In this document: positions 1-9,129 of the stretch, one piece after another | Layout of the letters: the number at the start of each line of letters is the position of its first letter | Numbering within the stretch: position 1 is the first letter of the stretch | Assembly: GCA_037179515.1 (NCBI GenBank) | Contig: JAXCGZ010021787.1 | Location: 1 to 15,000, forward strand | Length of the DNA: 15,000 nt | Direction of reading: 5' to 3' | DNA from: Halocaridina rubra | Taxonomy: Eukaryota; Arthropoda; Malacostraca; Decapoda; Atyidae | The notes under the pieces: model-generated | Seen by the model: only the letters and a program-made list of their open reading frames with translations | Told to the model about the DNA's origin: nothing | The model's database searches: none | Program-made: the position numbers and the translations under genes

Positions 1-639
1 TTATGTTCTTAACAGAGCCCTGGAAGATTGGCAATTTCGAACGTTAAATTTATGTTGATTGACACGAAATTCTAATGATATGCTAGTCTAGCCAGACTAG
101 CTTCTTGAGGTTCTTCGTATAGTATCCTGAAGGTTGCATAATAAGTGACCCAAGTTCAAAGTTGTTTTTACTGCTTACTGGAGCTTTCAACATTTGCCAT
201 TTTGAAGCAAAAACTGTGATGAATACATTGAGTTTTTTTTTTTTTCGTTTCTATAAAAATTAATTGTTAATAGAGATAAAATTAGATTACAACAAGTCGA
301 GATTATAAGTAAGTATTATTGGATTAGAATATGCCTGCATTTAAGAGATAATTATGATTTATTTTAGAGATTAAGAAGATTAAGGATTAAAAGATGTGAA
401 ATTCTGGCAATTACAATAATAAGATTTTATGGGAAAGTATGCAATAATAAATAATGTTCGTAATTGTTCAGATAAAGATATTGCGATAAGATTGGAAATT
501 AAGTATAGAGATGAAAATTAAGAAAGGAAATATAAAAACAATATTGTTTTGTAGTATGTGATTAATTTTAAGAGTCTGATTAGTGTCAGTAAGTAGGTCG
601 AGTGATTATGTGTTTGTTTTATTTGGCTCTTTGCTTTTT
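1..639. other. AT-rich stretch without a recognisable gene
   Basis: I see no credible coding frame here. The first 11 bases (ttatgttctta) match the register of the 8-bp tail repeat TTCTTATG that ends LINE-D at 12421-12442, so the 3' tail of another copy of that family may lie just outside the window (inference). An 8-bp stem with a 4-base loop (gctagtct / agactagc) lies at 82-101. An uninterrupted T run is at 234-245. The rest is low-complexity A/T-rich sequence. Confidence 0.5.
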
Positions 640-827
640 AAGTGGAATATCTTATATACTGGGTACTGCTACGGCGGCATGGCCACCTCCTCCAGACTTC
701 ACAGAGCCCTTCAGGCTCTGTGTTACGGTCACCTCGACAGCTCTTCGGCGAAGCCGAAGGTTGCAATTGAGCCAACCGCGAGTCAACCCTGGTACAAGCA
801 AATATCACCCGTTTTCCACGCACCTTC
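640..827. other. GC-rich segment with two perfect hairpins
   Basis: This block is much more GC-rich than its surroundings. It contains two adjacent perfect stem-loops: 700-722 (cacagagcc, loop cttca, ggctctgtg) and 743-759 (cttcggc, loop gaa, gccgaag). It lies immediately beyond the poly(A) of the minus-strand LINE-A, so it is flanking DNA rather than part of that element. Short open frames cross it on both strands (for example 638-823 minus), but I recognise none of them. It could be a fragment of a SINE, of an RNA gene, or of another repeat. I could not find convincing RNA polymerase III A and B boxes. Confidence 0.4.
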
Positions 828-1025
828 TTTTTTTTTTTATGAGTGTGATACCGGGACAGGCAAGAAAGCTGCCCTCAACAATAAAGGCCCGGGCACGAAG
901 AAAAAATCAGGACGAAGGAAAAGAAAAAGGTTACGAACAAGGCAGAGATGAGGTAATGATACAAAAAGGATAAGGACAGACTGAAAGAATAGACAGAGTA
1001 CTGAGGACCTAGAGATATGGCAGGA
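828..1025 (-). other. LINE-A 3' UTR and poly(A)
   Basis: This follows the ORF2 stop at 1026-1028 on the minus strand. The last part reads ...GCCTGTCCCGGTATCACACTCATA and then 11 A. A closely similar end, GCCCGTCCCGGTGTAACACTCATAAATAAAAA, occurs on the minus strand at 14376-14409, which supports this as the family's true 3' end. Short open frames crossing this stretch, such as 875-1156 minus, run in the wrong frame relative to the LINE C-terminus and are not genes. Confidence 0.7.
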
Positions 1026-2875
1026 TTAGGCCCTGAGATGACGATAGATCCGCTCTTTGAAGGAAGATAGCTTATAAGAATTAGGAAAGACAAAAGGAGG
1101 AAGAGAGTTCCAGAGTCTGGAGTTAGATGGGAAGAAGCAGTTACTGCACCGACCAATCCTCTAGCTACAAATCTCTACACATTTCTTGTGACACGAGGCT
1201 GCTTGGCGAGTGTTATGCGGCTGGATGATACCTTAAGGCAAAGAAAAAGAGAATCCAGATAAGAAGTGAGAGAAGGGTCATTAATGAGTCTGACTACCTT
1301 AATTCAACCCTATCAAGGAGATAAGTATTAGAAGAAGCATCCCAGATGTGCGAGCATTATTCTAAGCAGGGACGGAGAAGACCTTCATAGATTTTCAGTA
1401 ATATTAAAGAGTCAAAGTAATGACGAAAACGAAACAGAACCCCCAAGTTTTTGGATGCAGACTTAGAAATTTGGATTATGTGATTCCTCCAAGACAAGTG
1501 AGAGGCTATGTGGAATCCTGATATGTTGATAGAATTAAGAGGGTAAATTTCGTTAGTTTCGAAGACAATTCGAAGAAGATAAAGATATAGCCAGAGACTG
1601 TGTCTTGGAGGCAGTAAGTTTAACTAAATTTTGTGTGCACCAATCAGATACCCTCTGCAAATAGGAGTTGAGAGTAGAAGAAAGAGTGATACGAGACTGA
1701 TTACGAGTAGCAGATGAAGGTTGTGAAGAAAAGGCAGAGGAAAAATGAAGGGTAGAAGCATCGACAAAGGCTTGAAGAAGAGAGGAAGATGGGGACTGAG
1801 GAATAGAAGGAACAGAGTAGGTGAAAGAACAGAACCCTGTGGAACACCACTGGTCAGAAAGAAAACTGAAAATCAGAGAAGGGGTAAAGCCATAAGCTAG
1901 GAGTTTGGGACACAGATCCATGTGTCACACTCTGTCAAAAGCCTTAGAGATATCAAATGCGACGACAGAGGATTCCCAATAGTTCCTCAGAGAAGATGAC
2001 CATACATGAGCAAGATAGGACAGGAGGTCACCAGTGGATCCCGCCTTGCTGAAGCCGTACTAGTGATCAGAGATAAGTGAGTTATTTTCAAGGCGTTTCA
2101 AGAAGTGAGCACTGAGAAAAGTTTCAAAAACTTTTGCGATAGAGAGGTTAGGGCAATAGGTCGATAGTTTAAAGGAATAGAGCGATTACCCTTCTTAATA
2201 GGTTGCACTAGAGCATGATTCCAAGAAGAGGGATAGATACTGGTTGAGAGAATGAGGCAAAAAAGACGGCAAAACACGGAACCCAGCTCATCTGCAAACC
2301 CCTTAAGGATCCTTATAGGGATATCTTCAGCACCAGATGCCTTGTTCGTCTTTAGCTAGCGAAGAACCTTATGAGGTTTGCTTGAAGAAAGGATAAGGTA
2401 GGGCATAGAGTTAGAGAGGGGTAAAGATTGAGGGACAGGTGCCCTGGAATCGATTACAGAAGAGTTGGCAGCAAAATGAGAGCCAAAGAGAGTGGCATTG
2501 TCATTGGGAGAGCAAGCTATATATAATCATAAGAACGAATGAGAGGGGGAAAGCTTTAGTTAGAGAAGTTTTTGGAGAGGTTTTTGTCTAAGAACCAGAG
2601 CATCATTTATCAGTGGAAAGGGAGTTAAGGTCATCAACTTTCCTTCTTATAAAGAAAGCCTTAGACCTTCGAATCTGAACAGTGCAGCGATTCCTAACTA
2701 CAATAAAAGCAGGGCGACTTAAATCAGAAGGAGAGGCTTGGTACGACCGGTGTGCCATATCCCTGCCCTGAATAGACATGGAGCAGGCACGGTCAGACCA
2801 AGGATTAGGGGAAGAAAAAGTTTTCATAGAGGAGGGGATGCACACCTCCATTCCCGAGGTTATGCTCCGGAGAAT
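1026..2875 (-). pseudogene. LINE-A ORF2 remnant: linker, reverse transcriptase and C-terminal domain
   Basis: Read on the minus strand across shifting frames, this follows the order of a jockey-group ORF2. A linker lies at 2851-2603 (with SPNPWSDRACS). It is followed by KTNKASGAEDIPIRILK, NYRPIALTS, then the first catalytic block VVAFDISKAFDRV. SGVPQGSVLSPTLFLLF and the FADD-box equivalent come next, then LVKLTASKTQ. The C-terminal block is RLWNSLPPFVFPNSYKL, ending at a TAA at 1026-1028. In-frame stops include TAG 2356-2358, TAG 2060-2062 (replacing Q in DHQYGF) and TGA 1925-1927 (replacing W in RVWH). The catalytic FADD is now FVDA (1757-1768), so one metal-binding aspartate is lost. Several indels and small deletions surround the VPQGS block. 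The gene is certainly dead. The family assignment is from recognised motifs and was not searched. Confidence 0.85.
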
Positions 2876-3414
2876 TGTATGATCAGGATGTCTTCCTCTG
2901 CCTTCGGGACATATAGGCTATCCATGGAAGGCTGGATATTCCTTTTCAGGTGGTCCGACCTGGAAGCCGTCATACATATCGAGCTCATCTACGTGAAAGC
3001 TGCCTTGGATTGCAGATATTCGAGGGAAATGAGGATGAATATTACTCCCTAGCAAGCCTTGTACAGTGTCAAGGCTTTAATGTTCCTGGTTGTTAATCAG
3101 GCGATATTGTGGAGTGAGTTTTTCGGTGATTTCCAGGCTCCAAGGGTCATATTTCCAAAGGTGTTTTCAGTGGGCACTAGATTGTGCCTTCAAGTGCCCT
3201 AATTGTAACCACAATTAGAGTAATTATATATCTTTACAAAGATTATAGTAGGTTTAAGTGAAAAAAGAAATATATCTGAGTTATATTTTATATGGTAGTG
3301 TAGATAAACCTAGGTCTGTGCTCAGCCTTGAAGGCTGAGCATTTTTGTGGGGATGTTGTGATGACCTTTTTCCTCAAGTGCCAAATATGGGGGTAAATGA
3401 CTTTTTATATGTGT

Positions 3415-3417
<3 letters not shown>
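2876..3417. other. Unassigned spacer, possibly decayed LINE-A 5' sequence at its left end
   Basis: On the minus strand between about 3050 and 2876 there are scraps (such as SDH followed by KAEEDILIIQFSGA) that could be eroded endonuclease-linker sequence of LINE-A, but I cannot align them with confidence. From 3050 to 3417 I see no gene. Notable are a 7-bp inverted repeat (gggcact / agtgccc) near 3173-3200 and the palindrome at 3319-3341. Confidence 0.4.
3319..3341. repeat. Perfect 11-bp palindrome with a 1-base centre
   Basis: TGCTCAGCCTT, central G, AAGGCTGAGCA forms a perfect 23-base palindrome. It is followed at once by ATTTTTG. It lies about 75 bp from the start of an (AT)n tract. No associated gene is visible. 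Confidence 0.7.
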
Positions 3418-3502
<85 letters not shown>

Positions 3503-3520
3503 ATATATGTGTGTGTGTGT
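3418..3520. repeat. (AT)n microsatellite followed by (TG)n
   Basis: An essentially pure (AT)n tract covers 3418-3499, followed by ttttatata and (GT)n to 3520. It directly abuts the 3' terminal repeats of LINE-B at 3521. Confidence 0.98.
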
Positions 3521-3548
3521 GATTACCTAATTGTGATTACCTAATTGT
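3521..3548 (-). repeat. LINE-B 3' terminal 14-bp direct repeats
   Basis: The 14-base unit gattacctaattgt (plus strand) occurs twice in exact tandem at 3521-3534 and 3535-3548. CR1/L2-type LINEs typically end in short tandem repeats that help prime and terminate reverse transcription. The next base outward begins (AT/TG)n. Confidence 0.8.
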
Positions 3549-3552
3549 GTTT

Positions 3553-3585
3553 ACGGGAAAGAGCCCAAAGCTCGTATCTTCCCGT
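3553..3585 (-). promoter_or_regulatory. LINE-B 3' UTR stem-loop
   Basis: Transcribed on the minus strand, acgggaa pairs with ttcccgt, and an inner gagc/gctc pair sits inside. This makes a two-part hairpin immediately upstream of the terminal direct repeats. Such 3' hairpins are the recognition site for the element's own RT in related LINEs. The role here is inferred from position and structure. Confidence 0.55.
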
Positions 3586-3609
3586 CTCCTCATCGCTTCC
3601 ATTTTATAC

Positions 3610-6460
3610 TTAGTGATACTTATCATACCTGTCCTTAAAATTATGGATTGAGATAGCATTAACTATTTCCTCGCTTAGCGAATTCCAATTATCAACTACT
3701 CTTACACTGAAAAAGTATTTCCTTACGTCCTGCAAAGAAGTTTTCTTACGAAGCTTCAAACTATGACCTCTAGTTCTAGAGCCTGCCATATCAAAATATC
3801 GATCCCTATCCACTCTATCATAACCATGAAGGAATTTAAAGACTGTCACCATATCCCCCCTCACTCTTCTAGCTCCGAGTGATGGTAAGTCTAATTCCCT
3901 CAGCCTCTCAACATAACTGAGATTGCGTATTTCTGGCACCAGTTTCGTGGCATGTCTTTGAACTTTTTCAAGCTTAGCTATGTGCTTTTTCAAGTGTGGA
4001 TTCCAAAAGGGGGCTGCATATTCGAGTTTTGGCCTCACATAGGTTACATAAATATTTCTGAACATTTCCTTGTCCATGTGCCTGAAGGCTACCCTTACAT
4101 GTGATAAGAATGCATATGCTGCCCTTACTCTGCCATTTATATGTATTTCTGGAGACAAATCTGCCAGTATGTTTACTCATAAATCTCTCTCATTTTCTGT
4201 CTCTTGAAGTTGTACTCCAGCCACCGAGTAGTCAAGCTTGGACCTTCTTGCACTTGTACCCATTCTCATTACCTTACATTTTGAGGTATTGAATTTCATT
4301 AGCCACTTTTCTGACCACTCATGCAGCTTATTTAGATCCTCCTGAAGTTCTCTACCATTGTTCTCGTTTTTTACTTTCTTCACAATCTTTGCATCATCTG
4401 CAAACATATTCATGAATGAATTTACAGACTCTGGTAGGCCATTTACATATACAAGGAACAAAAGTGGCCCTAAAACTGAACCCTGTGGAACTCCACTACT
4501 AACTCTTCTCCATTCAGACACCGAGTGTCTTACTCTAACCCTCTGTTCCCTTCCTTCTAATAAGTTTTTATCCATTCCAAAACATTTCCACCTATTCTAG
4601 CCATTGCTTGTAGCTTCCTAGTAAGTCTCCCATGTGGAACAGTGTCAAATGCTTTCTGGAAGTCTAGGAATATGCAATCTGCCCAGCCCTCTCTTTCCTG
4701 TAAGATTTGGCTTACCTCATCATAAAATTCTAATAAGTTTGTTACTGTTGATATACCTTCTCTGAAGCCATGTTGCCTCACTGACAAAAAGTTGAAGGAT
4801 TCCAAGTGAAGAGAGATATGTTTCCTTAGTAGTTTCTCCATAACTTTGCAAACTATGCTGGTCAAGGAAACTGGTCTATAGTTCAGAGCCGTATCCCTCC
4901 TTCCCTTTTTGAAGATAGGTATCACATTTGCTTGTTTCCAGCATCTTGGAATCTCCCCTCACTCCAGTGACTTTTTAAATATGATACTTAGTGCCACTGA
5001 TATTGGATTTGCGCATTTTTTAAGCACATGAGGGGATATGTCATCAGGACCTGTAGCTTTATGAACATCTAAATCCATCAGCGCTTTGCATACCTCTGTG
5101 GCTGTAAGGTTGATGTTCTCTAATACCGGCCCTTGAGCTTCTATCTCTGCAATCTGAGGGGGTGGGGTATTTTCTACTGTAAATACTGACTGAAACTCCT
5201 TGTTCAATTCTTTGCAGATCTCTTCATCTGTCTCAGTGATGCTTCTATCCGCTCTCTTTAGCCTTAAAACCTGTTCTTTTACCTTCAGTTCTCCTCTGAT
5301 AAAGCTGTGGAAAAGCATTGGATTTTCTTTAGCCTTCCTGGTGATGTCCCTCTCATAGTCTCTCTCTGCCTCTCTCTTTTTACTTAGGTAGTCATTTCTT
5401 GCTCTTTTGTAGGTTTGCCAGGCATTTATGTTTTTTCTCCTCCTATACCTTTTCTAGCATTTGTCTCTCCATTCCTTAGCTCTTTTACACCCATTATCGA
5501 ACCATTTCTCTCTGGCATGAATTACACCTACTTTGGTGATAGGTATGCAGCAATCTACTATCTTCCCATATTTCTCACAAAAGATGTCATACATTTCTTG
5601 TACAGATTTGTTGTAAAATAAGGCTCTCCAGTCAATAACTGCAAAAAGCTCATTCATTTTTATGTAATCTCCTTTCGGATAGTTCTTCCTCATGTCCTCA
5701 GTGCCTCTACTCTCAGGCAGAATATCTTCAATGATATACTCCATCAACAACACGCAGTGGTCACTCTTTCCAATTGGTGGTTCATACTCAATTTTTTCAA
5801 TATCCAACACATTATCTGTGAATACTAGATCAAGTAGTGATGGCTCATCCCCACCCCTGGCCCTCGTTGGTTCCATTACATGTTGGTGTAGGAAATTCCC
5901 TTGTACGCAATCTAGGAATCTTGCCCCGAATGAGTCCTCACCACTGTGTGGGTCAAGATTTATCCAATCTATCTCTTTATGATTAAAATCTCCCATAACC
6001 AAAATCCTACATTTTTTTCCCGTGCCATGTTAACAACTGAGTTTATGACTTCAATAGTACCTATATGACTTTCCTCGTAAACTTCAAGCCTATTCTGGTT
6101 CCTTGGTGGGTTATATACAACAGTTATTATAATGCTCTCTGACCCAGTATTTATGCGAGTTACAAGAAATTCCTTGAACTCACTTTCTATAGCCAAGTTT
6201 ATTTCTTCAACTTGAATCCTTTCACTTATGAGCAGTGCTATCCCTCCACCAGTCCTCTCATATCTTTCAACCCTTAGTATTCTGAAGCCCTTAGGAAAAA
6301 CTGCGACACTGTTTATGTCCTCACTCAACTTAGTCTCTGTAATTGCTACTATATCTGCCTTACTGTTGTGAATCCTATCTTTTAATTCTACTGCCTACCA
6401 GCTAATCCATCAGTATTTGTGTATAACAATCTTAATGAGGCCCCATCCCCTGATCTTCTG
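3610..6460 (-). pseudogene. LINE-B ORF2: APE endonuclease plus reverse transcriptase, inactivated
   Basis: Domains in order on the minus strand. The endonuclease starts with LLYTNTDGLAGR near 6425 and includes ITETKL (catalytic Glu at 6335-6337), GGGIALLIS, GDFN (5982-5993), LLDLVFTD and SDH (5757-5765). A basic linker follows. The RT has GPDDISPHVLKKC, NYRPVSLTS, FLDFQKAFDTVPH (Asp near 4662), GVPQGSVLGPLLF and FADD (4393-4404). The C-terminal region includes YVRPKLEYA and RRVRGDMVTVFKFLHG and ends at a stop at 3610. Lesions: a frameshift near 6385-6400, a 1-base loss in an A7 run at 6002-6008 just before GDFN, TAG at 5454-5456, TGA at 4959-4961, a frameshift near 4560-4570, and TGA at 4177-4179 (replacing Gly in ERDLG). 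Visible catalytic residues remain, but no full-length protein is possible. The start codon is unclear because the frame overlaps the end of ORF1. Confidence 0.88.
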
Positions 6461-7206
6461 TCATTATCTTCTTTATCTCCCCTTTGTCTGGAAGAACTCT
6501 GTAATGAAAATTTTTCTTCTCTTCTTCGTTTCTTTCCTCATTTAACCTTCTTGCCTCTTCCAACAAGTTTTTGATCTTTCCCATCTCTTCCTGTGTTCTG
6601 TATCATCTAATGAACACTTCTTTGAATTCTTGAAGGTCTTTTAGACTTTTTTTTCTCAACAATATTTCCCTACATGTTTCCCCTCTCTCAAAGGTTACTT
6701 TTGTTGGTCTCGGCTTTCCTTCCATCGAATATTTACCTAGTTTGCGCATGTTTACAATATCCTCAGGACCACAAACTACTCCAAGCTTTCTTATCAGGTC
6801 TACAACCCTAGCTTTATTTTCTTCAAGTCTCCCCTGCCATGTTGGCTCCTGGGATTCACTTATGCCTGAGATTACCACTGTCTTCTCCTTATCAAGTGCC
6901 TGTCTAATGAGTGGGTTTGCCCTCTCCATCACAACGTCTTTCATTTTTTCGATTACTGTCTCTTTATAGTCAACTGTTTGTATGTTTTCCAGTGCCACCA
7001 CCTTTACAGCCTCTTTTACTGCCACATTCCCCTTTAGTGCATCAGCAAAGGAAGTTTTCATGGCATCATTTTCCATATTCAGCTCCTGGAACTCTTTTCT
7101 GAACTGTTCAATGTTTTCCTTAATCTGGACATTCCAAGCAGCAATCTCGTCTCTCTCAGAAGAGATCAGTGAACTAACATCTAATTCCTTTAGGTTGTCA
7201 TTCAGC
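6432..7206 (-). pseudogene. LINE-B ORF1: coiled-coil and RRM-like nucleic-acid-binding protein, one stop
   Basis: The frame is open from the (CA)n microsatellite at 7206 to a TGA at 6603-6605, then continues in the same frame (KIKNLLEEARRLNEE, charged) to a TAA at 6432-6434. The N-terminal part (about 7200-7000) is rich in E, K and L in a coiled-coil-like pattern. The middle has an RNP2-like strand TVVISGISES and a later RNP1-like RPTKVTFE, the arrangement of LINE ORF1p RRM domains that bind the element RNA. The histidine-threonine stretch predicted at the front of the frame is only translated (CA)n, so the true N-terminus is lost or displaced. ORF1 overlaps the start of ORF2 in another frame. 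The internal TGA is the only lesion I see. Confidence 0.72.
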
Positions 7207-7328
<122 letters not shown>

Positions 7329-7901
7329 CACGGACTGAGCTATGTGTTTTAATCCTTAGGAACATTGCTATTGGATCCCGTCTCTAAGCATGTATGTATA
7401 AATGAATTTATGTATGAGTGTATTAACTGGATCTAAATAACAAAGGGGTAACAATCTCAACAATAGCAAAGAAAAAAAAAGAATTTTCAATTTCTAGAAA
7501 TTAGGAATAAATGTGTTCTCCTGTTTTGTCTCGTCGTGATCATTAACCAGTATTAATTTTTAATGTCTATACTTGGCCTATTTCTCTGAGTGCTCGCATG
7601 GAAACTTTTGCGATACAGATTATTGTATTTATCTTTTTTTGCATAACGTGATTCATATATAAAAGCATAAATACAATGAAGACTCATTTACAGTTTGACA
7701 CGCAAGCACGCACACATAAAATGTGCAAGCATTGTTTCGAAAGCGAATATTTCTAATTGCATTTATAAAGAGAGCAAATTGTATATCTTTATTTTCTAAC
7801 AATAAATTTATCTTTTTTTTAAATGAGCAATACAGTATATAACAAATACATTGTATTAAGTAAGAATTCATTTGCATATCTAAACTGAACGTGGCAAACA
7901 T
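7329..7901. other. AT-rich spacer without a recognisable gene
   Basis: No coding frame here has recognisable features. The longest frame, on the minus strand at 7653-7901, is AT-driven and shows no motif. There are short A and T runs (for example A9 near 7472-7480 and T8 near 7813-7820). Confidence 0.5.
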
Positions 7902-8135
7902 TGGCCCGATTTCTTAAACAGTGTAAACCTAGGATATCATACTGTTAGTTTGCTAGACACACACAAATGGATTTCATAAACGCATCTGACGCGGTTCTGT
8001 GTATGGCTAGGATCCCGTAAAGGATACTAGCTTTACACAGAACCGCGTCAGATGCGTTTATGAAATCCATTTGGGTGTGTCTAACTAACTAACAATATGA
8101 TATCCTAGTTTCACACTGTTTAAGAAATTTGGCCA
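7902..8135. mobile_element. Large foldback element with about 100-bp inverted-repeat arms
   Basis: The left arm (7902-8003) and the right arm (8034-8135) are nearly perfect reverse complements over about 100 bp. The core atttcataaacgcatctgac matches without gaps. Pairing continues imperfectly inward (gctaggatcc at 8006-8015, ggatactagc at 8022-8031), leaving a loop of only about 6 bases. There is no coding capacity. This is the structure of a foldback or MITE-type non-autonomous DNA element. I see no certain target-site duplication. Differences between the arms are single bases, one or two small indels, and a short acacac variation. Confidence 0.85.
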
Positions 8136-8147
8136 TTGTCTCAGTGA

Positions 8148-8149
<2 letters not shown>

Positions 8150-8241
<92 letters not shown>
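8150..8241. repeat. (AT)n microsatellite
   Basis: About 92 bases of uninterrupted AT, starting 15 bases after the right arm of the foldback element. Confidence 0.98.
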
Positions 8242-8244
<3 letters not shown>

Positions 8245-8361
8245 TTCTCTTCATAGCAATATTTTCTATCCTCATTGAAACACATAATGTATTATAATAA
8301 ACATAGTTAGTTTTATTCAGTTTAAGGCCATTCTTAGTTATTATGTTGAACGTGATCAGAA

Positions 8362-8365
<4 letters not shown>

Positions 8366-8429
<64 letters not shown>

Positions 8430-8447
8430 GTGTGTGTTTGTGTGTTT
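8366..8447. repeat. (AT)n microsatellite with a (TG)n tail
   Basis: (AT)n covers 8366-8427, followed by ctgtgtgtgtttgtgtgttt to 8447. The 125 bases between this and the previous tract (8242-8365) hold nothing recognisable. Confidence 0.95.
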
Positions 8448-8589
8448 AGCGAAATTTAATTTTAGGGTTAAAATAATTTTCCTTCCTCTTTATACTCTGT
8501 TCATGTTTTATTAATTCTAATAATATAATGGAAAGAGGTGTTAGAGAAATATGACTGGTGTATCTAGAATAGTACATCTAGAATAGAGA

Positions 8590-8876
8590 GTGAGAAATGA
8601 GGAAGTGAGGCAGAGAATAGCTGTTGAAAGAAAGCTGTTTAATAAATTAGATCAAAGCGTATAGAAATATTTCGGACACATGGAAAGGATGAATGATGAA
8701 TGACTAGCATAGAAATGTGGTAAGCAGAAGTGGCTGAGGTAAGGCGAAAAGCAAGAACTAAAATGAGATGGGTGGATGGAGTGAAAATATCATTGGATGC
8801 ATGTGGTATGTCAATGGATCAAGGAAGAGAATGTGCAAAAGATGGTAATGAATGGAGGAAGATTGTGTATAGATGA
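8590..8876 (+). pseudogene. LINE-C ORF2 C-terminus remnant
   Basis: The first frame reads VRNEEVRQRIAVERKLFNKL, then KYFGHMERMNDE, interrupted by TAG at 8662-8664 and TGA at 8701-8703. A frameshift between about 8700 and 8727 moves into MRWVDGVKISLDACGMSMDQ and GRECAKDGNEWRKIV, ending at TGA 8874-8876. This order (FGHVERM, then RWMDGVK, then GMSVEQGRECAxDRNEWR) is the conserved tail of a LINE reverse-transcriptase protein common in arthropods. It differs from the C-termini of LINE-A, B and D, so a third lineage is represented. Upstream RT sequence is absent. The exact clade is not resolved from this tail. Confidence 0.72.
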
Positions 8877-9129
8877 CCATGGCCTAAGGGAATTCTCGTA
8901 CCTACTAGCACAATTAACTGTGATGGACAGCTGTAGGATGGTTGCCATGTGATGAAGCAGTGGGAGTAGAAGTGTAATTATAGAGAATTGCACCAAGACT
9001 GGCAAACAAAATTGCACTAATCAAGTCCCGGCACCAAGAAGAAAATGAAACGAAAAAAGTAGCAGCATTTCATACTGTGATGTTGTAGAATTGTAGAAAT
9101 GTAAATATACTGTAAAGCTTGTGCAGAGC
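8877..9129. other. No gene seen; possibly the 3' UTR of LINE-C
   Basis: This follows the LINE-C stop. No coding motif is visible. Several A-rich stretches (near 9030-9060) could mark a decayed 3' end, but no clear poly(A) or tail repeat identifies it. Confidence 0.3.

Larger units (their letters stand above)
828..2875 (-). mobile_element. LINE-A: 5'-truncated jockey-group non-LTR retrotransposon
   Basis: The minus-strand element runs from the region between endonuclease and reverse transcriptase through a decayed RT and C-terminus to a short 3' UTR. It ends in an 11-base poly(A), seen as T at 828-838. The 3' UTR end (839-885) resembles 14381-14425, so the same family has a second, extremely truncated copy in this window. 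The 5' boundary is uncertain. Homology is clear to about 2875 and may extend in decayed form to about 3050. The density of stops and indels marks it as the oldest of the large LINEs here. Confidence 0.85.
3521..7206 (-). mobile_element. LINE-B: near full-length CR1/L2-like non-LTR retrotransposon
   Basis: This minus-strand element has the two-ORF layout of CR1/L2/jockey-group LINEs. ORF1 has an RRM-like nucleic-acid-binding region. ORF2 combines an APE-type endonuclease, a reverse transcriptase and the CR1/L2-type C-terminal region. The 3' end has a stem-loop and two short direct terminal repeats instead of poly(A), as is known for CR1/L2 elements. The 5' limit is the (CA)n microsatellite at 7207. 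At least four nonsense changes and about three frameshifts inactivate it, but motifs are well preserved, so it is of intermediate age. Confidence 0.88.

Noticed and set aside
640..827. tRNA gene or tRNA-derived SINE head
   Set aside because: I could not place A and B boxes at tRNA spacing or fold a cloverleaf. The hairpins are too long and consecutive.
583..973. Two overlapping plus-strand frames of about 120 residues
   Set aside because: They read antisense through the LINE-A 3' UTR and the adjacent GC-rich block, and neither has recognisable domains.
875..1156. 93-residue minus-strand frame as a gene
   Set aside because: It overlaps the LINE-A C-terminus in a different frame. The frame with RLWNSLPPFVFPNSY that ends at 1026 is the one with family motifs.
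3319..3341. Histone-type 3' end stem-loop or bacterial-type terminator
   Set aside because: The stem sequence does not match the histone consensus, no histone gene is nearby, and the DNA is eukaryotic.
7902..8135. CRISPR array or attachment site
   Set aside because: There is a single inverted pair without spaced direct repeats, in a eukaryotic repeat-rich context.
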